A stretch of DNA of 64,000 bases from Arenimonas sp. GDDSR-1 (GTDB lineage: Bacteria > Pseudomonadota > Gammaproteobacteria > Xanthomonadales > Xanthomonadaceae). Position 1 is the first letter of the stretch, and every line of letters begins with the position of its first letter. The notes under the pieces were generated by a model. It ran no database searches and was not told the origin of the DNA. It saw only the letters and a list, made by a program, of their open reading frames with translations. The translations under genes were made by a program, and so were the position numbers. Shown here piece after piece: positions 45,230-53,811 of this stretch. Where the stretch lies: positions 1-64,000 of the forward strand of contig NZ_JAPDUI010000017.1 of NCBI RefSeq assembly GCF_025980345.1, given 5' to 3'.

Positions 45230-46131
45230 GCGCTTTCCTGAAAGCGCGCCTTGCCCTGCGCGAACAGACGTACCAAGGGCGCGTCGAGGCGCTCATCCAG
45301 AACATACGGCACATGCCGGATGCCGGCCGAAGTCAGACGCAGCGCCAGTTCTTTGCAGGCGGCGGAAAACGCACGCAGATAGTCCTCGCGGGCGGCGGCG
45401 GCATCGGTCAGCAGGGCCGCGCCGGATTCGACATCGATGAAGCGCCGGCCATCGCGGAATGGAAAGTCGCGCTCTTCGACGGTCAGGATCTGGATATTCA
45501 GTACCTCGCGTCGGGCGGCGGCTAGCCGTTCAATCAAGGCCAGGGCACGCTCGTCGAAATCGTCGCTGAGCAGCAGCACCAGATCGTTGGCGTGGATGCG
45601 CTCCCAGATCGGCCGACAGGCGGCTTCATCCGGCCAGGCGCCCGCTGCCGACAACGCGCTCAAGGCCTGCAGACAACGGTCGCGGTGACGGGTGCCGCTG
45701 CCGGCATTGATGACCTGCAGTCGGTCACCGCTGACCGCAATCAGGCCGAAACGGTCGCCCTGCCGGCAGGCCAGCTCGAACAGACAGGCGGCCTGTGCTT
45801 TCGCGGCCTGCAGCCGGCTCCAGCCGGGCCGTGCGGCATCCGATTGCGCCATCGAAGCACTGGCGTCGAGCAGCACCCAGGCGGCCAGTGGACTGTCGCG
45901 CTCGGATTCACGCACGAAGAATTTATCGGAGCGCGCGTACAGTTTCCAGTCGATCTGGCGCGGCTCGTCGCCCGGCTCATAAGCGCGGTACTGGGCGAAC
46001 TCCATGCCGGCGCCGCGTGAACGGCTGTGATGCTGGCCGATGCCGAGCGCGCCCGATACCCGGCGCGAGACCAGACGCAGCCCTTTCAGGCGCGCCCGGA
46101 CATCAGCGGGAATCAGATCGGGTCCGGCCAT
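45226..46131 (-). CDS. DUF58 domain protein with intact vWA-type MIDAS
   Basis: 301 aa, no membrane segment. The DUF58 signature YRAYEPGDEPRQIDWKLYAR at about residues 48-67 is followed by FFVRE. The vWA-like fold has the metal-ion motif LLDASASM (DxSxS), and DLVLLLSDDFDERALALI lies further on. DUF58 proteins pair with MoxR AAA+ ATPases and are thought to hand substrates to them. It starts 11 bp after moxR ends and overlaps the BatA-like gene by ATGA. Confidence 0.93.
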   Translation of the reverse strand: MAGPDLIPADVRARLKGLRLVSRRVSGALGIGQHHSRSRGAGMEFAQYRAYEPGDEPRQIDWKLYARSDKFFVRESERDSPLAAWVLLDASASMAQSDAARPGWSRLQAAKAQAACLFELACRQGDRFGLIAVSGDRLQVINAGSGTRHRDRCLQALSALSAAGAWPDEAACRPIWERIHANDLVLLLSDDFDERALALIERLAAARREVLNIQILTVEERDFPFRDGRRFIDVESGAALLTDAAAAREDYLRAFSAACKELALRLTSAGIRHVPYVLDERLDAPLVRLFAQGKARFQESA

Positions 46132-46142
46132 GGCGTTTGGGC

Positions 46143-47129
46143 TCAGTGCGGGTATGGAACCGCAGCCAGCAGCAGGGCCACCACGTCATCGGCGCTCTTT
46201 TGTTCGGCTTCGGCCATGAAGGTCAGCAACAGGCGGTGGCGCAGCACCGGTGCCGCCAATGCGCGGACGTCGTCCTCGGTGACCGCAAAGCGGCCGTGGA
46301 TGAGTGCACGCGCCTTGGCGCTGAGCACCAGTGCCTGTCCGGCACGCGGACCGGCGCCCCACTTCACCCATTGCCCGATGCCCGGTGTTTCGGACTGCGG
46401 CCGGCTGGCACGCACCAGACGGTTGATCCAGGCCAGCATGTCGGCGCTGATGTGGACCTCGCGTACCAGTTTCTGCAGGCCGAGCACGGCCTCGCCGGCC
46501 ATCACCGTCGGCACCCGCGAAGATCCGCTGCCGGTGGTCTGCATCAGGATGTCGCGCTCTTCGTCTTCGCTGGGATAGTCGACGCGGATATGCAGCAGGA
46601 ATCGGTCGAGCTGCGCTTCCGGCAGCGGATAGGTGCCGGCCTGCTCCAGCGGATTCTGCGTTGCCAGAACGAAAAACGGTTCCGGCAGGGCATGCGTGAC
46701 GCCGGCATAACTGACGGTATGTTCCTGCATGGCCTCCAGCAGGGCGGCCTGGGTCTTCGGCGGCGTGCGGTTGAGCTCGTCGGCCAGCAGCAGGTTGGTG
46801 AACACCGGACCGGGCTGGAATTTGAAGTGGCGTTTGCCGGTACCGTGGTCCTCTTCCAGGATTTCGGTCCCGAGGATATCGCTCGGCATCAGATCGGGTG
46901 TGAACTGGATGCGCCGGAACGCCAGTGCCAGCGCCTGCCCGAGTGAACGAACCAACAGGGTCTTGCCCAGGCCCGGAACGCCCTCGAGCAGACAGTGACC
47001 GCCGGCCAGCAAACCGATCAACAGTTGTTCGACCACCGCATCCTGGCCGACGATGGCCTTGGCAATGGCGGCGCGCAGCGCGCCGAGCTGGTCGAGGGTG
47101 GCTTGGATATCGGCTTCGGTACTGGTCAT
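46143..47129 (-). CDS. MoxR-family AAA+ ATPase
   Basis: 328 aa from ATG 47129 (MTSTEADIQATL), chosen for GGAAAAG six bases upstream; ATG 47168, overlapping the DUF4159 stop, is an alternative. Walker A is GVPGLGKTLLVRSL, Walker B is NLLLADELNRTPPKTQ, sensor 1 is FFVLATQNPLEQAGTYPLPEAQLDRF, and a C-terminal AAA lid follows. MoxR ATPases act as chaperones that activate or insert metal in partner enzymes or membrane complexes. Lies in the middle of the DUF4159-MoxR-DUF58-BatA-DUF4175 set. Confidence 0.95.
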   Translation of the reverse strand: MTSTEADIQATLDQLGALRAAIAKAIVGQDAVVEQLLIGLLAGGHCLLEGVPGLGKTLLVRSLGQALALAFRRIQFTPDLMPSDILGTEILEEDHGTGKRHFKFQPGPVFTNLLLADELNRTPPKTQAALLEAMQEHTVSYAGVTHALPEPFFVLATQNPLEQAGTYPLPEAQLDRFLLHIRVDYPSEDEERDILMQTTGSGSSRVPTVMAGEAVLGLQKLVREVHISADMLAWINRLVRASRPQSETPGIGQWVKWGAGPRAGQALVLSAKARALIHGRFAVTEDDVRALAAPVLRHRLLLTFMAEAEQKSADDVVALLLAAVPYPH

Positions 47130-47160
47130 GGCGGGCTTTTCCGGTTGGGGTTTCATGGCA

Positions 47161-47856
47161 TCAGGCATTGAGGGCGTACATCACGATATTGACCGCGAAC
47201 TTGGTATTGTCTTCGGCCAGAAAGCGCTTGTTGCGCCAATCGTAATCCCACTCGCAGCCGTAATCTTTGTTGCTGTAAAGCAGACCGAGGCGGCCATCGA
47301 ATTCGATGCCCTTGAGGTAATCGTGCACGATGTCGTCACCCCATCCGTTCAATTCGAAACCGGTGGTCGGCGGCTCGCTGAAGCGGAAAAAACTCGAATA
47401 CAGCGGGTGGGTATTGGGAATCTTGCGCAGCGCCTTCGGCCCGAAAATGGAGGTCATCTGCGCCTCGAAGGACTTGGCGAACAGGCCGTCGATGTCATGG
47501 TTGCAGTCATCGACGAAAATGAAGCCGCCGCTGCGCAGATAGGCCTCGAAGTTGCGGCGCTCGGCCGGACTGAACTGCACCAGTTTGTGTCCGGCCAGAT
47601 AGCAGAACGGGGCCAGACGCATTTTCGGATCCGACAGGGCGATCACGTGTTCTTTCGGATCGACGCGCAGACTGGTGTAATCGATCAGCGAGGTGATGAT
47701 GTTGGACGGCATGCGCGCATCCACATCCCAGTCTCCGGATTCGTACATCAGCCGGGTGAAGCGGAAATCGTATTCAGGGCCTGCGGCGGCCATGCGCGGC
47801 AGTGCGGCCATCGCCGCACCGCCGAACATCAAACGCAGGAAGTCGGCACGGTCCAT
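47161..47856 (-). CDS. DUF4159 domain protein, exported
   Basis: 231 aa. The N-terminus MDRADFLRLMFGGAAMAALPRM looks like a Tat-type signal that lacks the second Arg. The DUF4159 body has FTRLMYESGDWDVDARMP near its start, the GGFIFVDDCNHD block and FELNGWGDD, ending in a C-terminal KFAVNIVMYALNA. DUF4159 has a glutamine-amidotransferase-like fold in other families; the function is unknown. It is located 16 bp after the TldE-like gene and just before moxR. Confidence 0.88.
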   Translation of the reverse strand: MDRADFLRLMFGGAAMAALPRMAAAGPEYDFRFTRLMYESGDWDVDARMPSNIITSLIDYTSLRVDPKEHVIALSDPKMRLAPFCYLAGHKLVQFSPAERRNFEAYLRSGGFIFVDDCNHDIDGLFAKSFEAQMTSIFGPKALRKIPNTHPLYSSFFRFSEPPTTGFELNGWGDDIVHDYLKGIEFDGRLGLLYSNKDYGCEWDYDWRNKRFLAEDNTKFAVNIVMYALNA

Positions 47857-47872
47857 GCCGGCTCCCGGGACA

Positions 47873-49207
47873 TCACACGGCGTCCGACAGCGAGGTGAAG
47901 GTGAAGTCGCGGATCTTCATCGGCGGAATCATCATCACGAACGGGGATTCGTCGTCACCGAGGCGGATCGGTTTGCCGAGTTCTTCGATGTTGTTGAGCA
48001 TGATCACCGGCGACTCGTTGAAACGGAAATTCTTGATCGGGTACTTGATCTCGCCGTTCTCGATGTAGAAGGTTCCGTCGCGGGTCAGACCGGTCAGCAG
48101 CACGGTCTGCGGGTCGACCATGCGGATGTACCAGGTGCGGGTGACCAGAATGCCTTTGGCCGTGCCCTTGACCAGATCCATGGTGGACTTGGTGCCGCCG
48201 GCCATGATCAGGTTGCCGGGCGAACCCTTGGCTTCCTTGCCCTTGAGCTTGGCCCAATAGCGGGAATATTCAAGATAGGACACCTTGCCCTTGTCGATGA
48301 TGGTCATCTTCTCGCGCGGCAGGCCCTCGCCATCCCAGGGCATCACCGGCACATCCGGATTCCAGGGGTCGCTGGTCAGGGTCACGCGCGGATCGAAGAC
48401 CTGCTCGCCGAGCTTGTTGCCGCCGCCCTTTTTGGTCAGGAAGCTGCGGCCTTCATCGGCCTGGCGGGCATCGAAGCCGTTCATCATGAAGGAAATCAGA
48501 CCGGCGGAAGCGGCCGGCTCGAGAATGACGGTGTATTTGCCCGGCTCCAGCGCTTTCGCGCCGCGCGAACCCTTGGCCTTCTGGATGGCGGTCTGGATTT
48601 CACGCGAAGCTTTGAAGTCCTCCAGACTGCCGGCATTGCGGGCGACCCAGCCGGAACCGGTACCGTCATCGGTGCGCACGGTGCAGGTGTAATCCAGGCC
48701 GGTCGACTGCTGGTAGGCGAAATTGCCGTTGCTGTTGGCCGAAGCGAAGAAACCGACGCTGTCGGACAGGAAACCGGCGGCGATCAGCCCGTCGTTCTTG
48801 CACGGATTGATGGAATCGGCGGCGACCTGGGCGCGGTACTCCGGGGTGATCGCGGCGATGCCGGCATTGTAGGTCGGCGTCGGTTTATAGGTCTGCTTGC
48901 CGATGGCCGGAACGAATTCCTCGTTTTCCGGCGCCAGCCGTGCCAGCTCCTCGGCACGTCGGACCACGCGGGCCAGCGATTCGTCGTCGAATTCATTGAT
49001 GGTGGCGACGCCGACGCGCTTGCCGAAAGCGACCTGCACCGCCAGTTCGGCATTGGTGACGATGCCGCTGGTGGACACGTTGTTCAGCGCGAAGCGGATG
49101 TTGCCGTTGATGCCGCCGCCGAGGGTGGCGGTGCATTCGTCGGCCTTGCTCAGCGCGATGACCTTGTCGAGGATCGCTTTGGCCTGTTGTTCCGTATACA
49201 TGCTCAT
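47873..49207 (-). CDS. TldE/PmbA-like member of the TldD family
   Basis: 444 aa, no signal peptide. TldD/PmbA fold: early RFALNNVSTSGIVTNAE, central FVPAIGKQTYKPTPTYN, and a C-terminal half with LIMAGGTKSTMDLVKGTAKGI, LTRDGTFYIENGEIKYPI, FRFNESPVIMLNNIEE. It lacks the HExxxH zinc motif and so matches the non-catalytic TldE subunit, which forms a barrel with TldD and passes unfolded peptides to it. It lies 27 bp after a TldD gene. It is odd that the partner TldD genes carry export signals and this one does not. Confidence 0.9.
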   Translation of the reverse strand: MSMYTEQQAKAILDKVIALSKADECTATLGGGINGNIRFALNNVSTSGIVTNAELAVQVAFGKRVGVATINEFDDESLARVVRRAEELARLAPENEEFVPAIGKQTYKPTPTYNAGIAAITPEYRAQVAADSINPCKNDGLIAAGFLSDSVGFFASANSNGNFAYQQSTGLDYTCTVRTDDGTGSGWVARNAGSLEDFKASREIQTAIQKAKGSRGAKALEPGKYTVILEPAASAGLISFMMNGFDARQADEGRSFLTKKGGGNKLGEQVFDPRVTLTSDPWNPDVPVMPWDGEGLPREKMTIIDKGKVSYLEYSRYWAKLKGKEAKGSPGNLIMAGGTKSTMDLVKGTAKGILVTRTWYIRMVDPQTVLLTGLTRDGTFYIENGEIKYPIKNFRFNESPVIMLNNIEELGKPIRLGDDESPFVMMIPPMKIRDFTFTSLSDAV

Positions 49208-49234
49208 GGATGCTTGCTCCTGTAGTGAGGTCGG

Positions 49235-50860
49235 TTAGCCCAGGGACCGGGCCGTGCTGATGACGTTGATGCCGTCGAAGCGCGCGGTGCTGGAACCGTG
49301 CGAGACCGCGGAAACCTGGCCGGGCTGGCCCTTGCCGTCGAAGAACGAACCGCCGAAACGGTAATCGCGCTCGTCGCAGACGGCCGAACAGGCGTTCCAG
49401 AATTCCGGAGTGCGGATCTGGTAGGCGACGTCCTCGACCATGCCTTTGATCTTGCCGTTTTCGATTTCGTAGAACAGCTGGCCGCCGAACTGGGCGTTGT
49501 AGCGCTGCTGGTCGATCGAGAACGAGCCGTCGCCGATGATGTAGATGCCCTTCTCGACATCCTTGATCATGTCGGCCACCGACAGCGGGGACTTGCCCGG
49601 TGCCAGCGAAACGTTGGCCATGCGCTGGAACTGCACGCTCGACCAGGAGTCGGCGTAGCAGCAGCCGTGCGATTCGGTTTCACCGATGATGTGGGCCTGG
49701 TCGCGGATGGCCTGGTAATTGACCAGCGTACCGTCCTTGATCAGATCCCAGCGCTTGGTCTTGACGCCTTCGTCGTCGAAACCGACGGCGCCGAGGGTGT
49801 TCGGCTGGACTTTGTCGGCGAAGATGGTGACCTTGTCGCTGCCGTATTTGAATTTGTCCTTCAGCTTGTCGAGCGTGGCGAAGCTGGTGCCGGCGTAGTT
49901 GGCTTCGTAGCCGAGCACGCGGTCGAGTTCGAGCGGATGGCCGACCGATTCATGGATGGTCAGCCAGGTATGGGTCGGATCCAGCACCAGATCGTATTTG
50001 CCCGGCTTGACCGACGGCGCTTTCAGTTTCTGCTGCGCCTGCTTGGCGGCGGCGACGGCGTCTTCCTTCATGTCGAAGCGGTCGTTGTAGACCATCAGGC
50101 CATTGGGCAGTTCGATGTGGCGGTCGCCGTCGAGGTACTCATAGCCCATGCCCATCGGCGAGGACATGCTGTCGCGGCTGCGGAACTTGCCGGTGGCTTT
50201 GTCGATGGCGGTGACAGTGAAGGTCGGCCAGATCCGGTGCACGTCCTGGTCGATGTAGGATCCGTCGGTGGAGGCGAAATACTTCTGCTCGTTGACCAGG
50301 AACAGCATCGAGTTGACGAAGTTGGCGCCGGCGGCCATGGCCGCGCTGTTGGCGGAAAGCAGCAGGTCGACCTTGTCCTTGACCGGCACTTCCATGGCGT
50401 TTTTCCTGATCGGCGTGGCCCAGGATACTTCGCCGACGCCCTTGACCGGGGCCAGCTGCACCGGCTTGGTCTGTGATTTGGAGTTGGCCTTGGCGATGGC
50501 GACCGCCTGCTGCGCGGCCTTGGCCACGCCGGCGTTGCTGAGATCGCTGGTGGCGGCGAAGCCCCAGGTGCCATTGGCGATGACCCGGATGCCGGCACCG
50601 ATGGACTCGGTGTTGACCACATTCTGCACCTTGTCTTCGCGGGTAATCACGAACTGGCGCATGTAGCGCCCGATGCGGACGTCGCAGTAGCTGGCGCCGG
50701 CGCCGGTCGCGGCGTTCAGGGCGATGTCGGCCAGCACCTTCTTGCGCGCCGGATCCATTTTGGTCAGCAGTGCCTCGGCCGCCACGGCATTGCCGAAGCC
50801 GGGAATCATGAAGCCGCTCAGGCCGAGGCCCGATGCCGCCAAGAAATGTCGTCTATCCAT
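49235..50860 (-). CDS. TldD-like metallopeptidase with Tat-type signal, copy 1
   Basis: 541 aa. The N-terminus MDRRHFLAASGLGLSGF fits a twin-arginine signal. The TldD fold has the zinc-binding HESVGHPLELDRVLGYEA (HExxxH). The C-terminal half ends FFEIENGK-like (QLFYEIENGKIKGMVEDVAY) and GGSFFDGKGQPGQVSAVSHGSS. TldD/TldE is a heterodimeric protease for unfolded peptides and some RiPP leaders. The upstream paralogue is almost the same along its whole length. Fixed cysteines in SHGCCYADSW may contribute to the metal site. Confidence 0.93.
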   Translation of the reverse strand: MDRRHFLAASGLGLSGFMIPGFGNAVAAEALLTKMDPARKKVLADIALNAATGAGASYCDVRIGRYMRQFVITREDKVQNVVNTESIGAGIRVIANGTWGFAATSDLSNAGVAKAAQQAVAIAKANSKSQTKPVQLAPVKGVGEVSWATPIRKNAMEVPVKDKVDLLLSANSAAMAAGANFVNSMLFLVNEQKYFASTDGSYIDQDVHRIWPTFTVTAIDKATGKFRSRDSMSSPMGMGYEYLDGDRHIELPNGLMVYNDRFDMKEDAVAAAKQAQQKLKAPSVKPGKYDLVLDPTHTWLTIHESVGHPLELDRVLGYEANYAGTSFATLDKLKDKFKYGSDKVTIFADKVQPNTLGAVGFDDEGVKTKRWDLIKDGTLVNYQAIRDQAHIIGETESHGCCYADSWSSVQFQRMANVSLAPGKSPLSVADMIKDVEKGIYIIGDGSFSIDQQRYNAQFGGQLFYEIENGKIKGMVEDVAYQIRTPEFWNACSAVCDERDYRFGGSFFDGKGQPGQVSAVSHGSSTARFDGINVISTARSLG

Positions 50861-50919
50861 CGCAGTGCTCCTGGGTTGAATGGGGGTGCGTCCCGCCGGC
50901 AGGCGGTTGGCGAATCCCC

Positions 50920-50925
50920 ATCATA
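50920..50925 (-). promoter_or_regulatory. Possible -10 box before TldD copy 1
   Basis: TATGAT on the minus strand, followed by GGGGAT. The same TATGATGGG sequence lies before TldD copy 2, so the leader seems to have been duplicated with the gene. No clear -35. Confidence 0.3.
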
Positions 50926-50974
50926 GTGAAGGCCGTGCGGCAATGGCATAGCCCATAAGTCATGCCGGCGGGAT

Positions 50975-52600
50975 TCATCCCAGCGACCGCGCGGTGTTGA
51001 TGATGTTGATGCCGTCGAAACGGGTGGTGGCGGCGCCGTGCGAGACCGCGGACACCTGGGACGGCTGGCCCTTGCCATCGAAGAACGAGCCGCCATGGCG
51101 GAAGTCGCTCTCGTCGCAGATGGCGGTGCAGGCATTCCAGAATTCCGGGGTACGGATCTGATAGGCCACATCTTCGATCATGCCGGTGATCTTGCCGTTC
51201 TCGATTTCGTAGAACAGCTGGCCGCCGAACTGGGCGTTGTAGCGTTGCTGGTCGATTGAGAACGAGCCGCGGCCGAGGATGTAGATGCCCTTTTCGACGT
51301 TTTTGATCATGTCCGCGGGCTGCAGGGGCTTTTTGCCCGGCGCCAGCGAAACGTTGGCCATGCGCTGGAACTGCACATCGGCCCAGCTCTGGGCGTAGCA
51401 GCAACCCTGCGATTCGGTCTCGCCGATGATGTGGGCCTGATCGCGGATAGCCTGGTAATTGACCAAAATGCCGTCCTTGACCAGATCCCAGCGCTTGGTG
51501 CGCACGCCTTCATCATCGTAGGCGACGGCGCCGAGCGTGCCCGGTGCGGTCTTGTCGGCGAACAGGGTGACGATGTCGCTGCCGTAGCGGAAGCCCTGCT
51601 CGCGCTTGTCGAGCGTGGCGAAGCTGGTGCCGGCGTAGTTGGCTTCGTAGCCGAGCACGCGGTCGAGTTCCAGCGGATGGCCGACGTTTTCATGGATGGT
51701 CAGGAACAGATTGCTCGGGTCCAGCACCAGATCGTATTTGCCCGGTTTGACCGAGGGCGCCTTGAGCTTCTGTACGGCGTGCTTGGCCGCCTGCACGGCG
51801 TCCTCGAGCATGTCGTAGCGGTCCTTGTAAGCTGTCAGCCCGTTGGGTAGTGGGATGCTGCGGCCGCCTTCAAGATATTCGTAACCCATGCCCATCGGCG
51901 AAGACAGCGCATTGCGGCTGCGGAATTTGCCGCTGGCCTTGTCGATGGCGGTGACATTGAAGTTCGGCCAGATGCGGTGCACGTCCTGGTCGATGTAGGA
52001 GCCGTCGGTCGACGCGAAATATTTCTGTTCGTTGACGATGAACAGCTGCGAGTTGATGAAATTGGCGCCGGCGGCCATGGCCGCGGCATTCACGCCGAGC
52101 AGTAGCTCGACCTTGTCCTTTACCGGCACCGCCATGGCATTGCGGCCGATCGGGGTGGCCCAGGACACCTGGCCGACGCCCTTGACCGGCGCCAGACGCA
52201 CTGGCTCGGTCTGCGCCACGCTGTTGGCTTTGGCGATGGCCACGGCCTGGCGGGCGGCGCGCGCGATGCCGTCGTTGCTCAGATCGCTGCTGGCCGCGAA
52301 ACCCCAGGTGCCGTTAACGATGACGCGGATGCCGGCACCGGTGGACTCGCTGTTCAGGACGTTCTGGACGCGTTTCTCGCGGGTGGTGATTGATTGCCGC
52401 AGGTAGCGCCCGATGCGCACGTCGCAGTAGCTGGCGCCGGCGGCGGTGGCGGCGCCGAGCGCGATATCGGCCAGCACTTTCTTGCGGGCCGGATCCATGG
52501 TTTCCAGCAGGGCTTCGGCCGCTACGGCGCGGCCGTATCCGGGAATCATCAGGGCGCCGAGCGATGCGCCCGAGGCTACCAGGAAATCACGTCTGTCCAT
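50975..52600 (-). CDS. TldD-like metallopeptidase with Tat-type signal, copy 2
   Basis: 541 aa from ATG 52600; GGAGA lies upstream and the track start adds a GTG. Tat-type N-terminus MDRRDFLVASGASLGALM. The zinc motif is HENVGHPLELDRVLGYEA. Differences from copy 1 are scattered and mostly conservative, both keep all recognisable motifs, and both ends are conserved (DGINIINTARSLG versus DGINVISTARSLG). Two intact copies suggest a heteromeric exported protease or divided substrates. First gene of the TldD-to-amidotransferase block. Confidence 0.93.
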   Translation of the reverse strand: MDRRDFLVASGASLGALMIPGYGRAVAAEALLETMDPARKKVLADIALGAATAAGASYCDVRIGRYLRQSITTREKRVQNVLNSESTGAGIRVIVNGTWGFAASSDLSNDGIARAARQAVAIAKANSVAQTEPVRLAPVKGVGQVSWATPIGRNAMAVPVKDKVELLLGVNAAAMAAGANFINSQLFIVNEQKYFASTDGSYIDQDVHRIWPNFNVTAIDKASGKFRSRNALSSPMGMGYEYLEGGRSIPLPNGLTAYKDRYDMLEDAVQAAKHAVQKLKAPSVKPGKYDLVLDPSNLFLTIHENVGHPLELDRVLGYEANYAGTSFATLDKREQGFRYGSDIVTLFADKTAPGTLGAVAYDDEGVRTKRWDLVKDGILVNYQAIRDQAHIIGETESQGCCYAQSWADVQFQRMANVSLAPGKKPLQPADMIKNVEKGIYILGRGSFSIDQQRYNAQFGGQLFYEIENGKITGMIEDVAYQIRTPEFWNACTAICDESDFRHGGSFFDGKGQPSQVSAVSHGAATTRFDGINIINTARSLG

Positions 52601-52640
52601 CACAGCTTCTCCGTCCCGCGGAATGCGTCAACCGATACCC

Positions 52641-52646
52641 ATCATA
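52641..52646 (-). promoter_or_regulatory. Possible -10 box before TldD copy 2
   Basis: TATGAT followed by GGGTAT on the minus strand, matching the leader of copy 1. It lies in the 73-bp gap after the HD-GYP gene. No clear -35. Confidence 0.3.
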
Positions 52647-52673
52647 ACTGAAATCGGCGGCGGGACAGAAGTG

Positions 52674-53807
52674 CTAGAGGCGGTGCTCGTTGAGGATGTC
52701 GGAAATCGGCGAGCCGGCCATTTTGGCCAGCTCATCCAGGGATTTCGGGGTTTCGTCAACCAGACTGTTCTGGATGTTCTCGAGCTGGTCGAAAATGCGC
52801 TCGAACACATGCACCAGATCAGGATCGAAGTGGGTACCCGAACGTTCCCGGAAGTACACCAGGGTCTCCTCGGCCGACCAAGCCGTCTTGTACGGACGAG
52901 CCGAGCGCAACGCGTCGTAAACGTCACAGATTGCGGCGATGCGACCCGACAGCGGAATTTCCTCGCCCTTCAGGCCCTGCGGGTAGCCGTTGCCGTCCCA
53001 GTGCTCGTGATGGTATAGCGCGATTTCCGCAGCCAGACGGCTGAGCGGGGTACCCATGCTGTCGCTCATGATGTGATGGCCGATGCGGGCATGATGTTTC
53101 ATGATTTCACGCTCTTCCGACGTGAACGGTCCGGATTTCTGCAGGATCGCCTCGGGAATGCCGATCTTGCCGATATCGTGCATCGGCATGGCCAACCTCA
53201 TGTGCTCGCACTGCTCTTCGGTCAGGCCGATGGCGCGCGCCATCAGCGCCGCGTATTCGCCGATGCGCATGACGTGACGCTCGGTTTCGTTTTCCTTGTA
53301 GCCTGCGGCACGGGAGAGAATGCCGATGATGCTCTGGTAGCTGCTGCGCAACTGCGCGGTGCGCTCATGCACGGCCTGTTCCAGCTGGTTGCGTTCCAGA
53401 CGAAGGAAGTGATTTGCCGCGCTCAGTTCCAGATTGTTGCGGACCCGCAGCAGCAGCTCGGGCAGATCCAGCGGTTTGCAGATGTAGTCGTTGGCGCCCA
53501 GGGCCAGGCCTTTGCGTCGGTCTTCCGGACGGCTGAGCGCGCTGGCGATGATGATCGGCGCCGCGCTGCGGTCCCGCACTGCCAGCGCCTGCAGGATATC
53601 GAACCCGTTCGGCGCCGGCATGTCCAGATCGAGTACCAGAAGATCCCAGGGATTGCTTTGCAGCCAGGCCAGGGATTCCGCGGAATCGCTGAAGGCGCGG
53701 ATGTTGCGCAGGCCGAATGCGCGCATGCTGGACTCGAGCAGGCGCAGATTGGCGGGCGTATCATCGACCAGAACCACGGTCGCATTTTTCAAATTATCGG
53801 GCAGCAT
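52674..53807 (-). CDS. Response regulator with HD-GYP phosphodiesterase domain
   Basis: 377 aa. The receiver domain (1-125) has the phosphoacceptor Asp60 in VLDLDMP and Lys in YICKPLDLPEL. A short coiled linker leads to an HD-GYP domain with HDIGKIGIPEAIL (about residue 209), HHARIGHHIM and EHWDGNGYPQGLKGEEIP, so the metal and GYP motifs are intact. This is the RpfG architecture, expected to hydrolyse cyclic di-GMP when phosphorylated. The gene starts 4 bp after the hybrid histidine kinase gene ends; they form a two-component pair. Confidence 0.95.
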   Translation of the reverse strand: MLPDNLKNATVVLVDDTPANLRLLESSMRAFGLRNIRAFSDSAESLAWLQSNPWDLLVLDLDMPAPNGFDILQALAVRDRSAAPIIIASALSRPEDRRKGLALGANDYICKPLDLPELLLRVRNNLELSAANHFLRLERNQLEQAVHERTAQLRSSYQSIIGILSRAAGYKENETERHVMRIGEYAALMARAIGLTEEQCEHMRLAMPMHDIGKIGIPEAILQKSGPFTSEEREIMKHHARIGHHIMSDSMGTPLSRLAAEIALYHHEHWDGNGYPQGLKGEEIPLSGRIAAICDVYDALRSARPYKTAWSAEETLVYFRERSGTHFDPDLVHVFERIFDQLENIQNSLVDETPKSLDELAKMAGSPISDILNEHRL

Positions 53808-53811
53808 CGGT

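Noticed and set aside
47693-49225. 510-aa plus-strand ORF
   Set aside because: Antisense shadow of the TldE-like gene; similar shadows occur opposite both TldD copies.
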